DNA of 64,000 nt from Trebonia sp050013875 (GTDB lineage Bacteria; Actinomycetota; Actinomycetes; Streptosporangiales; Streptosporangiaceae), in the NCBI GenBank assembly GCA_050013875.1, contig JBEKEK010000003.1, forward strand, positions 166,337 through 230,336, in the 5' to 3' direction. Below are positions 38,162 to 46,460 of the stretch, one piece after another; position 1 is the first letter of the stretch; every line of letters begins with the position of its first letter. Below the pieces are notes generated by a model. The model worked only from the letters and a program-made list of their open reading frames with translations. It did not search any database and was not told where the DNA came from. A program made the position numbers and the translations under genes.

Positions 38162-38995
38162 TCAGGCACGACGGTCGCGCCGCAGCGGCTCGGGGACCCA
38201 GCTGGGCGACCGCTTCTCGATGAAGGCGGCGAAGCCCTCCCTGGACTCGGGGCGCCGCAGGCTGTCGAACATCGCGATCCGGTCCTGCAGACCGACGTAC
38301 TGGTCGAGCACCCGCTTGATGTCGCGGCGGGCCCCGGGCGCGGTCTGGACGATCTCGATCAGCGCGTCCGTCGCGGTCTTGATCAGCTCACCGGGCGGGA
38401 CGACCCGGCTCACCAGGCCCCAGTCGAGTGCCTCGGCGGCGGTCAGGCGCCGGCCGGTGAACATCAGGTCGCGCGTGCGCACCGGCCCGATCAGCCGCAC
38501 CAGGAGCTGTGCGTAGTAGGTGTCGGAGATGCCGCGCAGCAGCTCCGGCACCCGGAAGGTGGCCCGCTCGCTGACCACGGCGAGGTCCGAGCACATCGCG
38601 ATCAGCAGCCCGCCGCCCTGGCAGATCCCGTTGACGGCGGATACCACCGGCTTGACGCTCTGCCGCAGCACATCGAACGGCAGCACCTCGAACGCACCCG
38701 GCGCCGCGTTGAAATCGGCCCACTTGTCGTCGGCCTTCGCACCCAGGTCACCGCCGGGGATGAACACATCGCCGACGCCCGTGATCAGCAGGCCCGCCAG
38801 CTCTGGGTCCGCGTCCACCCGGCGGACCGCGTAGCGGATGCCGAAGTACATCGCCTGCGTCAGCGCGTTCCTGGCCCGCGGCCGGTCGACCGTCAGGTGG
38901 GCGAACGGTGGGCGACGCTCGAACCTGAGGTACGGCGTCCCCAGCCAGTCGCCCTCCGGCGGGCGCGGCGCCGGTCCGCTGGCTGCGTCGGGCAT
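38162..38995 (-). CDS. Enoyl-CoA hydratase/isomerase family protein
   Basis: A 277-residue crotonase-fold protein with an N-terminal extension ('MPDAASGPAPRPPEGDWLG'). Core blocks are 'HLTVDRPRARNALTQAM' (about 34-50), 'GVGDVFIPGGDLGAKADDK' (oxyanion loop) and 'AVNGICQGGGLLIAMCSDLA', then 'FRVPELLRGISDTYYAQLLV'. The Glu in PELLRG is the likely acid/base, while the first glutamate position reads Leu, so it may be an isomerase or hydrolase rather than a true hydratase. GGAGG precedes the ATG by 4 nt. It stands alone, divergent from the hydroxyacid dehydrogenase gene. Confidence 0.85.
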   Translation of the reverse strand: MPDAASGPAPRPPEGDWLGTPYLRFERRPPFAHLTVDRPRARNALTQAMYFGIRYAVRRVDADPELAGLLITGVGDVFIPGGDLGAKADDKWADFNAAPGAFEVLPFDVLRQSVKPVVSAVNGICQGGGLLIAMCSDLAVVSERATFRVPELLRGISDTYYAQLLVRLIGPVRTRDLMFTGRRLTAAEALDWGLVSRVVPPGELIKTATDALIEIVQTAPGARRDIKRVLDQYVGLQDRIAMFDSLRRPESREGFAAFIEKRSPSWVPEPLRRDRRA

Positions 38996-39106
38996 GAGAC
39001 CTCCAGCCGTCTCTGGTGACAGTGCCACCGTAAACCTTGAGTAAAATCGTATAACTAAATAATCTACTATGGTCCGCGCCGGGCGGCGCGGGGGCAGGAG
39101 GCCGCG

Positions 39107-39907
39107 GTGGAGTCCTCGCGTATCGGTTTTGTCGGCGCCGGGCGGATGGGCCTGCCGATGGTCGAGCGGCTCGCCGCGGCCGGACACGACCTCGTGGTGT
39201 ACGGGCGGCGGCCGGAGACCCGGGCTGCCCTTGAACAGCTCCGCGTTGGGTACGCCGGCGAGCTGCGCGAGGCCGCGGCCGGCGCCGACGTGCTGCTGAT
39301 CTGCGTCTTCAACGACGAGCAGCTGGCCGAGATCGCCGAGCCGCTGGCCCGGGCGCTGCCCGCGGGCGCCGTGCTCGCCTCCCACGTGACCGGCCGGGAG
39401 TCGACCTTGACGGCGATCGCGGGCCGCTTCCCCGGGATCGAGGTGGTAGACGCGCCGGTGAGCGGTGGCCCCATGGAGATCCGGGCGGGAGAGCTGACCG
39501 TCCTGCTTGGCGGGGCGCCGTCGGCCCGCGCCCGCACCGCCGCCGTCATCCGGGCTTACGCCGACCCCGTCATCGAGACCGGCGAACTCGGCAGCGCGAT
39601 GGCGGTCAAGCTGGTCAACAACCTCCTGTTCGCCGCGAACGCGCAGTTGGCGGCGGAGGCGGTCCGGCTCGGCGCGGCGCTCGGGCTGGCTCCGGAGCCG
39701 CTGCTCGGCGCGCTCAACCAGATGAGCGGCGGCAGCCAGGCCAGCCGCCGCGCCGGGGAGAACGCGGGCATGGCCGAGTTCGGCGCGCGGATCGCGCCCT
39801 ACCTGAGCAAGGACGTGGCGATCTGCCTTGAGCAGGCGGCCGAGCGGGGCGTCGACCCCGGCCTGCTGATCGATGTCGCCCGGCGGGGACCGCTGCCGGT
39901 CACCTGA
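39107..39907 (+). CDS. 3-hydroxyisobutyrate-dehydrogenase-like NAD(P) oxidoreductase
   Basis: A 266-residue beta-hydroxyacid dehydrogenase. The N-terminal Rossmann motif is 'IGFVGAGRMGLPMVERLAAA' (about 6-25), the substrate-binding loop is 'VVDAPVSGGPMEIRAGELTV' (about 111-130) and the catalytic-lysine helix is 'GSAMAVKLVNNLLFAANAQL' (about 161-180). It is a little shorter than usual (about 290). It probably oxidises a 3-hydroxyacid or reduces a semialdehyde or imine. GTG start with GGAGG upstream. An AT-rich stretch at 39040-39070 between it and the divergent hydratase gene should hold both promoters. Confidence 0.87.
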   Translation: MESSRIGFVGAGRMGLPMVERLAAAGHDLVVYGRRPETRAALEQLRVGYAGELREAAAGADVLLICVFNDEQLAEIAEPLARALPAGAVLASHVTGRESTLTAIAGRFPGIEVVDAPVSGGPMEIRAGELTVLLGGAPSARARTAAVIRAYADPVIETGELGSAMAVKLVNNLLFAANAQLAAEAVRLGAALGLAPEPLLGALNQMSGGSQASRRAGENAGMAEFGARIAPYLSKDVAICLEQAAERGVDPGLLIDVARRGPLPVT

Positions 39908-39926
39908 CCCGGTTATGCGATCACGG

Positions 39927-40733
39927 TCACGCGCCGAGCTCCTTCAGTAGCGCGTCCAGCCACTTCGCGGTCTGGGCGGCGGCCGCCTGGTGGCCGGCGG
40001 CGTCGATGGCGGGACCGTTGAGCTCGCAATCGAAGACCCCCGGGTAGCCGGCCTCGAGCAGCCATTGCACGACGGCCGCGAGCGGCACGTCCCCGTCGCC
40101 GGGGACGGCCCGGCAGGGCAGCGCCCGGGAGCCGCGCACCATGTCGCTCAGCTGTACGTGCGCGATCAGGGCGATATGCTCGCCGATCTCCTCGCGCAGC
40201 CGGCCCTCGGTCCAGACGTGGAACGCGTCGAGGCAGATCCCCAAGCCGGCCCGGGGGGCGACCAGGGTCGCGTCGTGGAAACTGTGGATGAACGTCAGGT
40301 CGGCGTAGAGCCAGCTGGTCGGCTCGATGGCGAGGGTCAGGCCGCGGTCCGCCGCGTAGCCGACAAGTTCCCCGACCGCGTTCACGTAGGCGTCCGCGCT
40401 CGCGTCCCACCGGGCGCAGGTGCGCGGGCCGACGAGCCCGTACATCGCCGCCGCGCCCACCGTCGCGGCCGCGTCTATGTCAAGTCGGGCGCGCCGCAGC
40501 GACGCGGCGGACGCTCGCCCTGACGACAGGTCGAGGCCGAGCGCCCCAGTTGTCGTGACGATCTTGACCCCGAGCCGCCGGGCGGCCGCGGCGACGGCCG
40601 CAGCCCCGGACGCGCGCACCTTGGCACCGGTCATCGACGCGCTCGCGGCGCCCAGGCCGGCGATGGCCTCGAGCGCGTCAAGCGCCGACAGTTCCGGGAA
40701 GCACAGCCCGCTGACGCAGACCCGCGGATGCAT
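39927..40733 (-). CDS. Xylose-isomerase-like TIM-barrel (sugar phosphate isomerase/epimerase family)
   Basis: A 268-residue AP-endonuclease-2-type TIM barrel. 'LAIEPTSWLYADLTFIHSFH' has the metal-ligand Glu of the family, 'GICLDAFHVWTEGRL' the Asp/His pair, and 'VFDCELNG' the final Glu; 'AHVQLSDM' precedes it. Members isomerise sugars or act on inositol and aromatic-derived compounds (for example hydroxypyruvate isomerase or 3-dehydroshikimate dehydratase). The reaction here cannot be told. GGAG lies 8 nt before the ATG. It follows the phosphotransferase gene by 29 nt on the same strand. Confidence 0.78.
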   Translation of the reverse strand: MHPRVCVSGLCFPELSALDALEAIAGLGAASASMTGAKVRASGAAAVAAAARRLGVKIVTTTGALGLDLSSGRASAASLRRARLDIDAAATVGAAAMYGLVGPRTCARWDASADAYVNAVGELVGYAADRGLTLAIEPTSWLYADLTFIHSFHDATLVAPRAGLGICLDAFHVWTEGRLREEIGEHIALIAHVQLSDMVRGSRALPCRAVPGDGDVPLAAVVQWLLEAGYPGVFDCELNGPAIDAAGHQAAAAQTAKWLDALLKELGA

Positions 40734-40762
40734 CGAAATCACTCCTGTCTGTATACGGGCCG

Positions 40763-41797
40763 TCAGCCGCTCACGATGCGGATGGCTTCCCGCACCAGCC
40801 GGGGCAGCTCCGGCCGCATCCGCGCCATCGAAGGTTTCAGCGGCCGGCCGAGCTTGCCGGCCCGTTTGAGCAGCAGCCCGGTGACGCCGGCCTCCTTGTA
40901 GCGGGTAAGGGCGTCGAACCAGCCGAGCTCGGGCACGGTCGCACCAAGCGCGTCCTCGTACGCCGCCACGATCTCCCGGCCGGTCGGGGTGCCCGCGACC
41001 GTCCCTGGCGCGACAGCCGGGTGCCCGGCGTCGTCGGTGAAGAAGGTCAGCCAGGCGAGGTCGATGCGCGGATCGCCGACCGACCAGATCTCCCAGTCGA
41101 TGACCGCGTTGACCGTCGTCCCCGTGCACAGGGTGTTTCCGAGCCGGAAGTCGCCGTGGTTGACGGCCGGGGGCAAGGCCGCGGGCATGCTCGCCCGCAG
41201 TGCCTTCGCGGCCCGCTGATAATCACCCGCGAGTTCGGGCGGCAACGTGGCGAACGCGCGGGTCCACCGGTCAACCTCGTCCGCAAGACCGACGGCGGGC
41301 TCGTCGCCCAGCCCCACCTCGGCCGGGACGATCCGGTGCAGCAGCGCCAGCACCTGCACGGCGTCGAAGTAGCGAGCCCGCGCCTGGCGGGGGGCGGGCC
41401 GGTCGGCGTCATCACTAAGCACCGGTTCCACGCACTCCCCCGGTACCAGGTTCATCGCCATGAACGGGGGAACCTCCGGCGGGTCGCCCGGGTCGGAGAA
41501 CAGCACGTCAGGCGCCAGCGCGCGGCGCGCGCCCTGGACGGCTTTCTGCAGCCGCGCCTGGCGCAGCACGTCACGATTGCGGAGCGGCGCGAGTCCTGGC
41601 GGCGCGACCTTGAGCACCACCGGAGTCTCCGCCGCGGCGACGCCGGTCAGCTCGACCAGGAAGGTCAGGCTGGAGGTACCGCCAGTCAGCGGGGCCACGT
41701 CCAGGACCTCCGCACCGGGACGCCACCGCGTCACCCGCTGCCCGACCCGGTCCCGCAGCTGTACCAGCAGCGCCTCGTCCACCTGGCTGGCGGCCAT
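40763..41797 (-). CDS. Aminoglycoside-phosphotransferase-fold kinase (ACAD10/LvaA-like)
   Basis: A 344-residue APH-fold kinase. The nucleotide loop region 'LTGGTSSLTFLVELTGV' (about 34-50) precedes the catalytic 'VNHGDFRLGNTL' (His-Gly-Asp...Asn) and the metal-binding 'VIDWEIWSVGDPRIDLAWL'. The family includes kinases fused to or partnered with acyl-CoA dehydrogenases (human ACAD10/11, bacterial LvaA), which phosphorylate 4-hydroxyacyl-CoA. The divergent acyl-CoA dehydrogenase and SDR genes fit that pattern, so this is my preferred role. A resistance enzyme is less likely given the neighbours. Confidence 0.8.
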   Translation of the reverse strand: MAASQVDEALLVQLRDRVGQRVTRWRPGAEVLDVAPLTGGTSSLTFLVELTGVAAAETPVVLKVAPPGLAPLRNRDVLRQARLQKAVQGARRALAPDVLFSDPGDPPEVPPFMAMNLVPGECVEPVLSDDADRPAPRQARARYFDAVQVLALLHRIVPAEVGLGDEPAVGLADEVDRWTRAFATLPPELAGDYQRAAKALRASMPAALPPAVNHGDFRLGNTLCTGTTVNAVIDWEIWSVGDPRIDLAWLTFFTDDAGHPAVAPGTVAGTPTGREIVAAYEDALGATVPELGWFDALTRYKEAGVTGLLLKRAGKLGRPLKPSMARMRPELPRLVREAIRIVSG

Positions 41798-41880
41798 CCG
41801 TCCTCACCCCTATGCCACTCAAACAACTATCTTCTAGTATTTAGTAAACCATTCAGCGGGTACAGCGGCAGGAGCAGCGC

Positions 41881-43182
41881 ATGTGGGAGTTCTTCACCGA
41901 GCCGGAGTTCCAGGAGAAGCTCGACTGGATGACTGCCTTCGTCCGCAACGAGTGCGAGCCCCTTGACCTGCTCTTCCCGCGCCCGGGTGACCCCTATGAC
42001 GTGCACAACAAGGCGTCGCGGGCGATCCTGGCGCCGCTGCGGGAGAGGGTGAAGGAGCAGGGCCTGTGGGCCTGTCACCTCGGCCCCGAACTGGGCGGCC
42101 AGGGCTACGGGCAGCTCAAGCTGGCGCTGATGAACGAGATCCTCGGCCGCTCGGCCTGGGCGCCAACGGTGTTCGGCACGGCCGCCCCCGACACCGGCAA
42201 CGCCGAGATCCTCGCCTTGTACGGCACCGAGGAGCAGCGGGCCCGCTACCTCCACCCGTTGCTCGATGGCAATATCGTGTCCACCTTCTCGATGACCGAG
42301 CCGCAGGCGGGCGCCGATCCCAAGGAGTTCGTCTGCAAGGCCACCAGGGACGGCGACGAGTGGGTGATCGAAGGCGAGAAGTGGTTCTCCTCCCACGCCC
42401 GCTATGCCTCGTTCCTCATCGTCATGGTGGTGACCGATCCCGACGCCCGGCCGCACGAGCGGATGTCGATGTTCATCGTCGGCGCCGAGGCACCCGGGGT
42501 GGAGATCATCCGCAACGTCGCGACGATGAATGAGCGCGACGACCTGGACGAGGGCACCGAGGGCTACATCCGCTACAACCAGGTCCGGGTGCCGCTCGAC
42601 GCGATGCTCGGTGCGCCCGGCGAAGGCTTCCAGGTCGCGCAGGCCCGGCTGGGCGGCGGCCGTGTCCACCACGCCATGCGGGTGGTGGGCAAGTGCCAGC
42701 GGGCCTTCGACATGATGTGCGAGCGGGCGCTGTCCCGCCGCACCCAGGGCAAGCTGCTATCCGAGCACCAGTTCGTGCAGGGCTTCATCGCCGACTCGGC
42801 CATCCAGCTTCAGCAGTTCCGGCTGCTGGTGCTGGAGACCGCGTGGATCATCGACAACCGGCCGCACGGCGCCGCCCGCAAGCACATCGCCATGTGCAAG
42901 GTGGCGCTGGCCTCGGTGCTGCACGACATTCTGCAGAAGGCGGTGCACCTGCACGGGTCGCTCGGCACCACCCAGGAGACGCCGCTCGGCCCCTGGTGGT
43001 CGGCGGCGCCACAGTTGGCGCTGGCGGACGGGCCGACCGAGGTGCACAAGGCCGCCGTGGCCAAGCTGACGCTGCGGGACTACCAGCCGGCCCCTGGCCT
43101 GTTCCCCACCGAGCACAGCCCCACCCGGCGGGCGCAGGCCCGCGCCCGCTACGCGGCCGTCCTCGAGGAGTACGGGCTGTGA
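41881..43182 (+). CDS. Acyl-CoA dehydrogenase (ACAD11/FadE36-like)
   Basis: A 433-residue dehydrogenase, longer than usual FadE (about 380) in the way of ACAD10/11-type enzymes. Blocks: 'FSMTEPQAGADPKEF' (FAD/substrate, about 138-152), 'WVIEGEKWFSSHARYASFLI', 'LHGSLGTTQETPLGPWWSAA' and 'ADGPTEVHKAAVAKLTLRDY' near the C-terminus. Partnership with the divergent APH-fold kinase suggests removal of a 4-phospho group from 4-phosphoacyl-CoA, as described for LvaA/LvaC. AGGAG lies 6 nt before the ATG. TTTAGTAAACCATTCAGCGG (41840-41859) just upstream resembles the motif before other acyl-CoA operons. Its stop overlaps the SDR start. Confidence 0.88.
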   Translation: MWEFFTEPEFQEKLDWMTAFVRNECEPLDLLFPRPGDPYDVHNKASRAILAPLRERVKEQGLWACHLGPELGGQGYGQLKLALMNEILGRSAWAPTVFGTAAPDTGNAEILALYGTEEQRARYLHPLLDGNIVSTFSMTEPQAGADPKEFVCKATRDGDEWVIEGEKWFSSHARYASFLIVMVVTDPDARPHERMSMFIVGAEAPGVEIIRNVATMNERDDLDEGTEGYIRYNQVRVPLDAMLGAPGEGFQVAQARLGGGRVHHAMRVVGKCQRAFDMMCERALSRRTQGKLLSEHQFVQGFIADSAIQLQQFRLLVLETAWIIDNRPHGAARKHIAMCKVALASVLHDILQKAVHLHGSLGTTQETPLGPWWSAAPQLALADGPTEVHKAAVAKLTLRDYQPAPGLFPTEHSPTRRAQARARYAAVLEEYGL

Positions 43183-43952
43183 GCGAGCGCGGGGGCGCTG
43201 TGACTGACGCGGCGGCGCTGTTCGACCTGACCGGGAAGGTCGCGGTGGTGACCGGCGGGAGCCGCGGGCTTGGCCGCGAGATGGTCCTCGCCTTCGCCAG
43301 CGCGGGGGCCGACGTGGTTATCGCCAGCCGGAAACTGGACGCCTGCAAGGCCCTGGCGGGAGAGATCGAGGCTTCCGGGCGGCGGGCGCTGCCCGTCGCG
43401 TGCCACGTCGGTCACTGGAACGAGTGTGACGAGCTGGCCGACCGCGCGTACGAGCACTTCGGTCGGGTCGACATCCTGGTCAACAACGCGGGCATGTCGC
43501 CGGTCGCGCCGTCGTCGGCGGAGACCTCGGAGGAGCTGTTCGATAAGGTGATCGGGGTGAATTTCAAAGGCCCGTTCCGTCTCAGCGCGGTGATCGGGCA
43601 GCGGATGTACGACGGGGACGGCGGCTCGATCATCAACGTCTCTTCGAGCGGTGCCCTGTTCCCGGCCCCCCGGTTCGGCCCCTATGCGGGCGCGAAAGCG
43701 GCCCTCAATGCGCTGACCACGGTCTTCGCGCGCGAGTTGGCGCCCCGGGTCCGGGTCAACACGCTGTCAGCCGGTCCGTTCCTTACCGACATCGCGAAAC
43801 ACTGGCCGGAGGAGAGCAAGCGGACCTGGCGCAACGCGGCCGGCCGGCCCGGATCGCCCGAGGAAGTGGTGACCACGGCGCTGTACCTGGCGTCGGCCGC
43901 CTCCAGCTACACGACCGGCTCGCTGATCCGGGTCGACGGCGGCCTGTACTGA
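43179..43952 (+). CDS. Short-chain dehydrogenase/reductase
   Basis: A 257-residue classical SDR. 'KVAVVTGGSRGLGREMVLAF' (about 19-38) is the NAD(P) motif, 'DILVNNAGMSP' follows, Ser of 'INVSSSG' is the catalytic Ser, and 'YAGAKAAL' gives Tyr-x-x-x-Lys. The end 'TGSLIRVDGGLY' is typical. The GTG overlaps the acyl-CoA dehydrogenase stop (GTGA) and has GAGGAG 8 nt upstream; a second GTG seven codons on is possible. It probably oxidises a 3-hydroxyacyl-CoA or alcohol in the same pathway as the kinase/dehydrogenase pair (compare LvaD). Confidence 0.88.
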   Translation: MSERGGAVTDAAALFDLTGKVAVVTGGSRGLGREMVLAFASAGADVVIASRKLDACKALAGEIEASGRRALPVACHVGHWNECDELADRAYEHFGRVDILVNNAGMSPVAPSSAETSEELFDKVIGVNFKGPFRLSAVIGQRMYDGDGGSIINVSSSGALFPAPRFGPYAGAKAALNALTTVFARELAPRVRVNTLSAGPFLTDIAKHWPEESKRTWRNAAGRPGSPEEVVTTALYLASAASSYTTGSLIRVDGGLY

Positions 43953-43969
43953 CCAACCCGGTGCTCCCG

Positions 43970-44026
43970 TAGATGGTGGGTGAATTAGTAGATGGTGGGT
44001 GGATTAGTAGATGGTGGGTGGATTAG
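43970..44026. repeat. 19-bp tandem repeat x3 at the end of the HNH gene
   Basis: Three copies of TAGATGGTGGGTGRATTAG (period 19). On the minus strand each reads TAA-TCCACCCACCATCTAC-like, resembling the last codons and stop of the HNH gene itself (ATCTACGACAGC then TAA). It looks like the gene end copied downstream. Confidence 0.9.
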
Positions 44027-46032
44027 CTGTCGTAGATCGTGGGGTGGGTGGTGTGGGTGCGGCCGTTGGGCAGGGTCCAGCGGATGGTGCCGGGCTCGGG
44101 CTGGTCCACGCGCCACCCGGGTGCCTGCTTGGCGCGATGGTGGCGGCGGCACTTGGGGCCGAGGTTGCACTCGTCGGTCGGTCCGTCGGGGTAGGCGATC
44201 GTGTGGTCCTGGTCGCAGTAGGCGGCCTGGGCGTTGCAGCCAGGTGCGTCGCAGGTGACGGTGCGGGCGCGGATGAGGTCCCTGAGCTTGCGGCTGGGGG
44301 TGTAACGGTCCTCGGCGTGCCGGTGATCGCAGGTGCCCTGGGCGATGGGCTGGCCGGTGATGTTGAGGGCGCGGATGAGGTCGCGGAGCCGGGCTATCTG
44401 GTCGGCGTTCGGTGGTGACGTCCCGGGGGGTGGCTGGTGGGGAGGTGGCTGGTGGGGAGGTGGCTGGTGGGGAGGTGGCTGGTGGGGAGGTGGCTGGTGG
44501 GGAGGAGCCGCCTCGCGCGGCGGCGGGGGATCCCAGGGATGCTGCCCGCGGGCGCGGCCGTGGGCGATCGCCCCGCCGTTGAGGTCGGTGAGGGTGATGG
44601 ACCAGCGGCTTCTGGGGTGCCGGGACGCGGCGGCGACGAGGGCCTGGATTTCCTCGGGGTCGAGCAGCCCGTAGCCGTCGGCCTGAGCGGGCGCGGTCGA
44701 CCAGCCGAGCAAGGTGCCGATGGGGATGATGAGGTTGAGGTTGGCCGGCGGGGGCGCCGACTCGCCGGGGCGGAGCGGTCCGCGCCGCCGGGGGAGGTCG
44801 TCGGCCTCGTTGGGGAGGCCGTAGCGGGCGTTCTCGGCCTCGTCGGGCGTCCAGGCGGGCGCGCCGTCCGGGCCGGCGTAGCCGGGGAGGGGGACAGCAT
44901 GGTCGTCGAAGGGGCCGGGGTCGTCGAAGGGGCCGGGGTCGTCGGCGGATCCTTGGGCGAGCGGCGGGTCGGCGTTCGGGGCGCTGAGGTTCATGCGGGG
45001 CCGGGGCCTGATCAGGCCGAGGGGGTTGCGGCCCTGCAGGAGCTCAGTCATGACGCGGGCGCGGATGGCCGATAGCGTCCCTTCGACCAGGCCGGAGTTG
45101 CGGACCCGGACGGCGACCGCGTCGATGTAGGCCTTGGCGGCCAGGGCGGTGGCGGTGTCGAGCTCGCGGCCGGCGATGGAGGCGTTGCCGGAGTCCTCGC
45201 GGCGGACCTCGACCCGCTGCCGGGTCTGCCTGGCGTGCTCCTTGCGGGCCTTGACGCCTTCGGGGTTGAGCTTCATCTCCAGCGCGGCGGCCTTGCGGGC
45301 CAGCTGGTCGATCCGCAGGCTCGGCGCGGCGGCGGCCAGGACCTCGTCGGCGAGGGCGGCGTCCGAGTCGCACAGGCTCGCGGTGCACCCGGCGATGACG
45401 TCGGCACGGGCACCGCTGATCAGCCCGGCCGCCATCCCGGCCAGGGTCCTCGGGAGCCGGGCGGTGAGGGCGAGGTCGTTCTCGATCCTCATGTCGGCGT
45501 AGTTGCCGGTCGCGACCAGCTCCATCGCCAGCTCTTCGGCGGGGAACTCGCCCGGACGGCGGCCCTTGGGGACCCTGCGGGCCTTGGCGTCCTCGAGCTG
45601 ACGCTCTCGGCGGCGAGCGAACTCCGCGACCGCCACCGCCTGCAGGTAGGCCGCCCGGTTCTCCAGGCGGCGGGCCGCCTGCAAAGCGCCGGTCAGCTCG
45701 TCATCGGACAGCGCGCCGATGCCGGATACCGCCTGCTCGGTCAGGGCGGCCAGGACCGGGCCGGGACGCAGCGCGTCCGCCGCGGCGTCCTGCCCGAAGG
45801 CCGGGCCGAGCGCCTGCCCGCCGAGCCCGTCCGGGCCGGCCACCGCCGCCAGCAGCGCCGGGTCCACGTCGCACGCGTCACCCAGGCTGAGCGAGACCGC
45901 CGGGCCCTCCAGCTCCCACGGCTCGGGGATCCGCTCACGGCCCGCCTCAATGTCCGCGACCCACCGCGCCATCTCCGCGTCCGCGTCGAAATCGTCCCCG
46001 GGCAGGCCGGTCGGCGGCTCACGGTCGTCCAC
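44023..46032 (-). CDS. DUF222 / 13E12-type HNH endonuclease-like protein
   Basis: A 669-residue protein. An N-terminal DUF222 helical region runs from about 70 to 330 ('LTGALQAARRLENRAAYLQA', 'LPRTLAGMAAGLISGARADV'). A Pro/Asp-rich and His/Pro/Gln repeat linker follows (about 360-540), then a C-terminal HNH nuclease domain (about 585-650) with 'RTVTCDAPGCNAQAAYCDQD', the HNH His in 'DQDHTIAYPDG', and 'CNLGPKCRRHHRAKQAPGW'. Such proteins are multicopy in actinobacteria (the mycobacterial 13E12 repeat family) and may be selfish or defence-related; no role is proven. The GTG start has GGGAGG 6 nt upstream; a TTGAGT-16-GATAAT promoter lies at 46084-46111. Confidence 0.88.
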   Translation of the reverse strand: MDDREPPTGLPGDDFDADAEMARWVADIEAGRERIPEPWELEGPAVSLSLGDACDVDPALLAAVAGPDGLGGQALGPAFGQDAAADALRPGPVLAALTEQAVSGIGALSDDELTGALQAARRLENRAAYLQAVAVAEFARRRERQLEDAKARRVPKGRRPGEFPAEELAMELVATGNYADMRIENDLALTARLPRTLAGMAAGLISGARADVIAGCTASLCDSDAALADEVLAAAAPSLRIDQLARKAAALEMKLNPEGVKARKEHARQTRQRVEVRREDSGNASIAGRELDTATALAAKAYIDAVAVRVRNSGLVEGTLSAIRARVMTELLQGRNPLGLIRPRPRMNLSAPNADPPLAQGSADDPGPFDDPGPFDDHAVPLPGYAGPDGAPAWTPDEAENARYGLPNEADDLPRRRGPLRPGESAPPPANLNLIIPIGTLLGWSTAPAQADGYGLLDPEEIQALVAAASRHPRSRWSITLTDLNGGAIAHGRARGQHPWDPPPPREAAPPHQPPPHQPPPHQPPPHQPPPHQPPPGTSPPNADQIARLRDLIRALNITGQPIAQGTCDHRHAEDRYTPSRKLRDLIRARTVTCDAPGCNAQAAYCDQDHTIAYPDGPTDECNLGPKCRRHHRAKQAPGWRVDQPEPGTIRWTLPNGRTHTTHPTIYDS
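44431..44505. repeat. 15-bp coding tandem repeat x5 in the HNH gene
   Basis: Five perfect copies of TGGCTGGTGGGGAGG, encoding on the minus strand a repeated Pro-Pro-His-Gln-Pro unit in the linker before the HNH domain. A perfect, in-frame array of this kind is likely to vary in copy number between strains. Confidence 0.93.
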
Positions 46033-46460
46033 TGTTGGCCTCCCTCTCGGTGCGCACGGCCCATAATCGGATCATGCGAACATATTATCGTCGATTGGAG
46101 GATTAACTCAAGATCAACGCCTATAGTTGCGAAGATCTTTTCTGCCATTCGGAGATCCCGGTGGGGCGGGGTCCGGGCTGCGGGGGGGGTGAGGCGGCAG
46201 GCAGGGGGACGGGACGGGCAAGTGGAGTTTGCGGAGCCTGACGGGTGGGATCGGGGTTAGGCAGCCCGATAGGTCAAGCCGAGGCTAGGAGCGCGGGACC
46301 GGTGGGATCGGGGTTAGGCAGCCCGATAGGTGAAGCCGAGGTAGGAGCGCGGGACGGTGGAGGCGGAGCCACGCGTGCGTTCAGGATCGGAGTTTTGGTT
46401 CCGCGAGACGGAGATACCGCGGTTGATCGCCAGGGTCCTGACCTTAATGGTCAGCCCACC
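46033..46460. other. Intergenic region with HNH promoter and a duplicated segment
   Basis: A 428-bp gap. It holds the HNH promoter (minus strand, -35 TTGAGT at 46106-46111, -10 GATAAT at 46084-46089) and the 57-bp tandem duplication. It also holds GCCACGCGTGCGTTC (46368-46382), which also occurs at 8327-8341. I see no gene. Confidence 0.6.
46244..46356. repeat. 57-bp tandem duplication
   Basis: Two near-identical units start at 46244 and 46301, each opening GGTGGGATCGGGGTTAGGCA; they differ by a C/G change and one- or two-base gaps. Non-coding, about 105 nt beyond the SnoaL-like stop. Confidence 0.88.

Noticed and set aside
40763..41797. Aminoglycoside resistance gene
   Set aside because: The APH fold fits, but the sequence and divergent acyl-CoA dehydrogenase match the ACAD10/LvaA-type kinases better.
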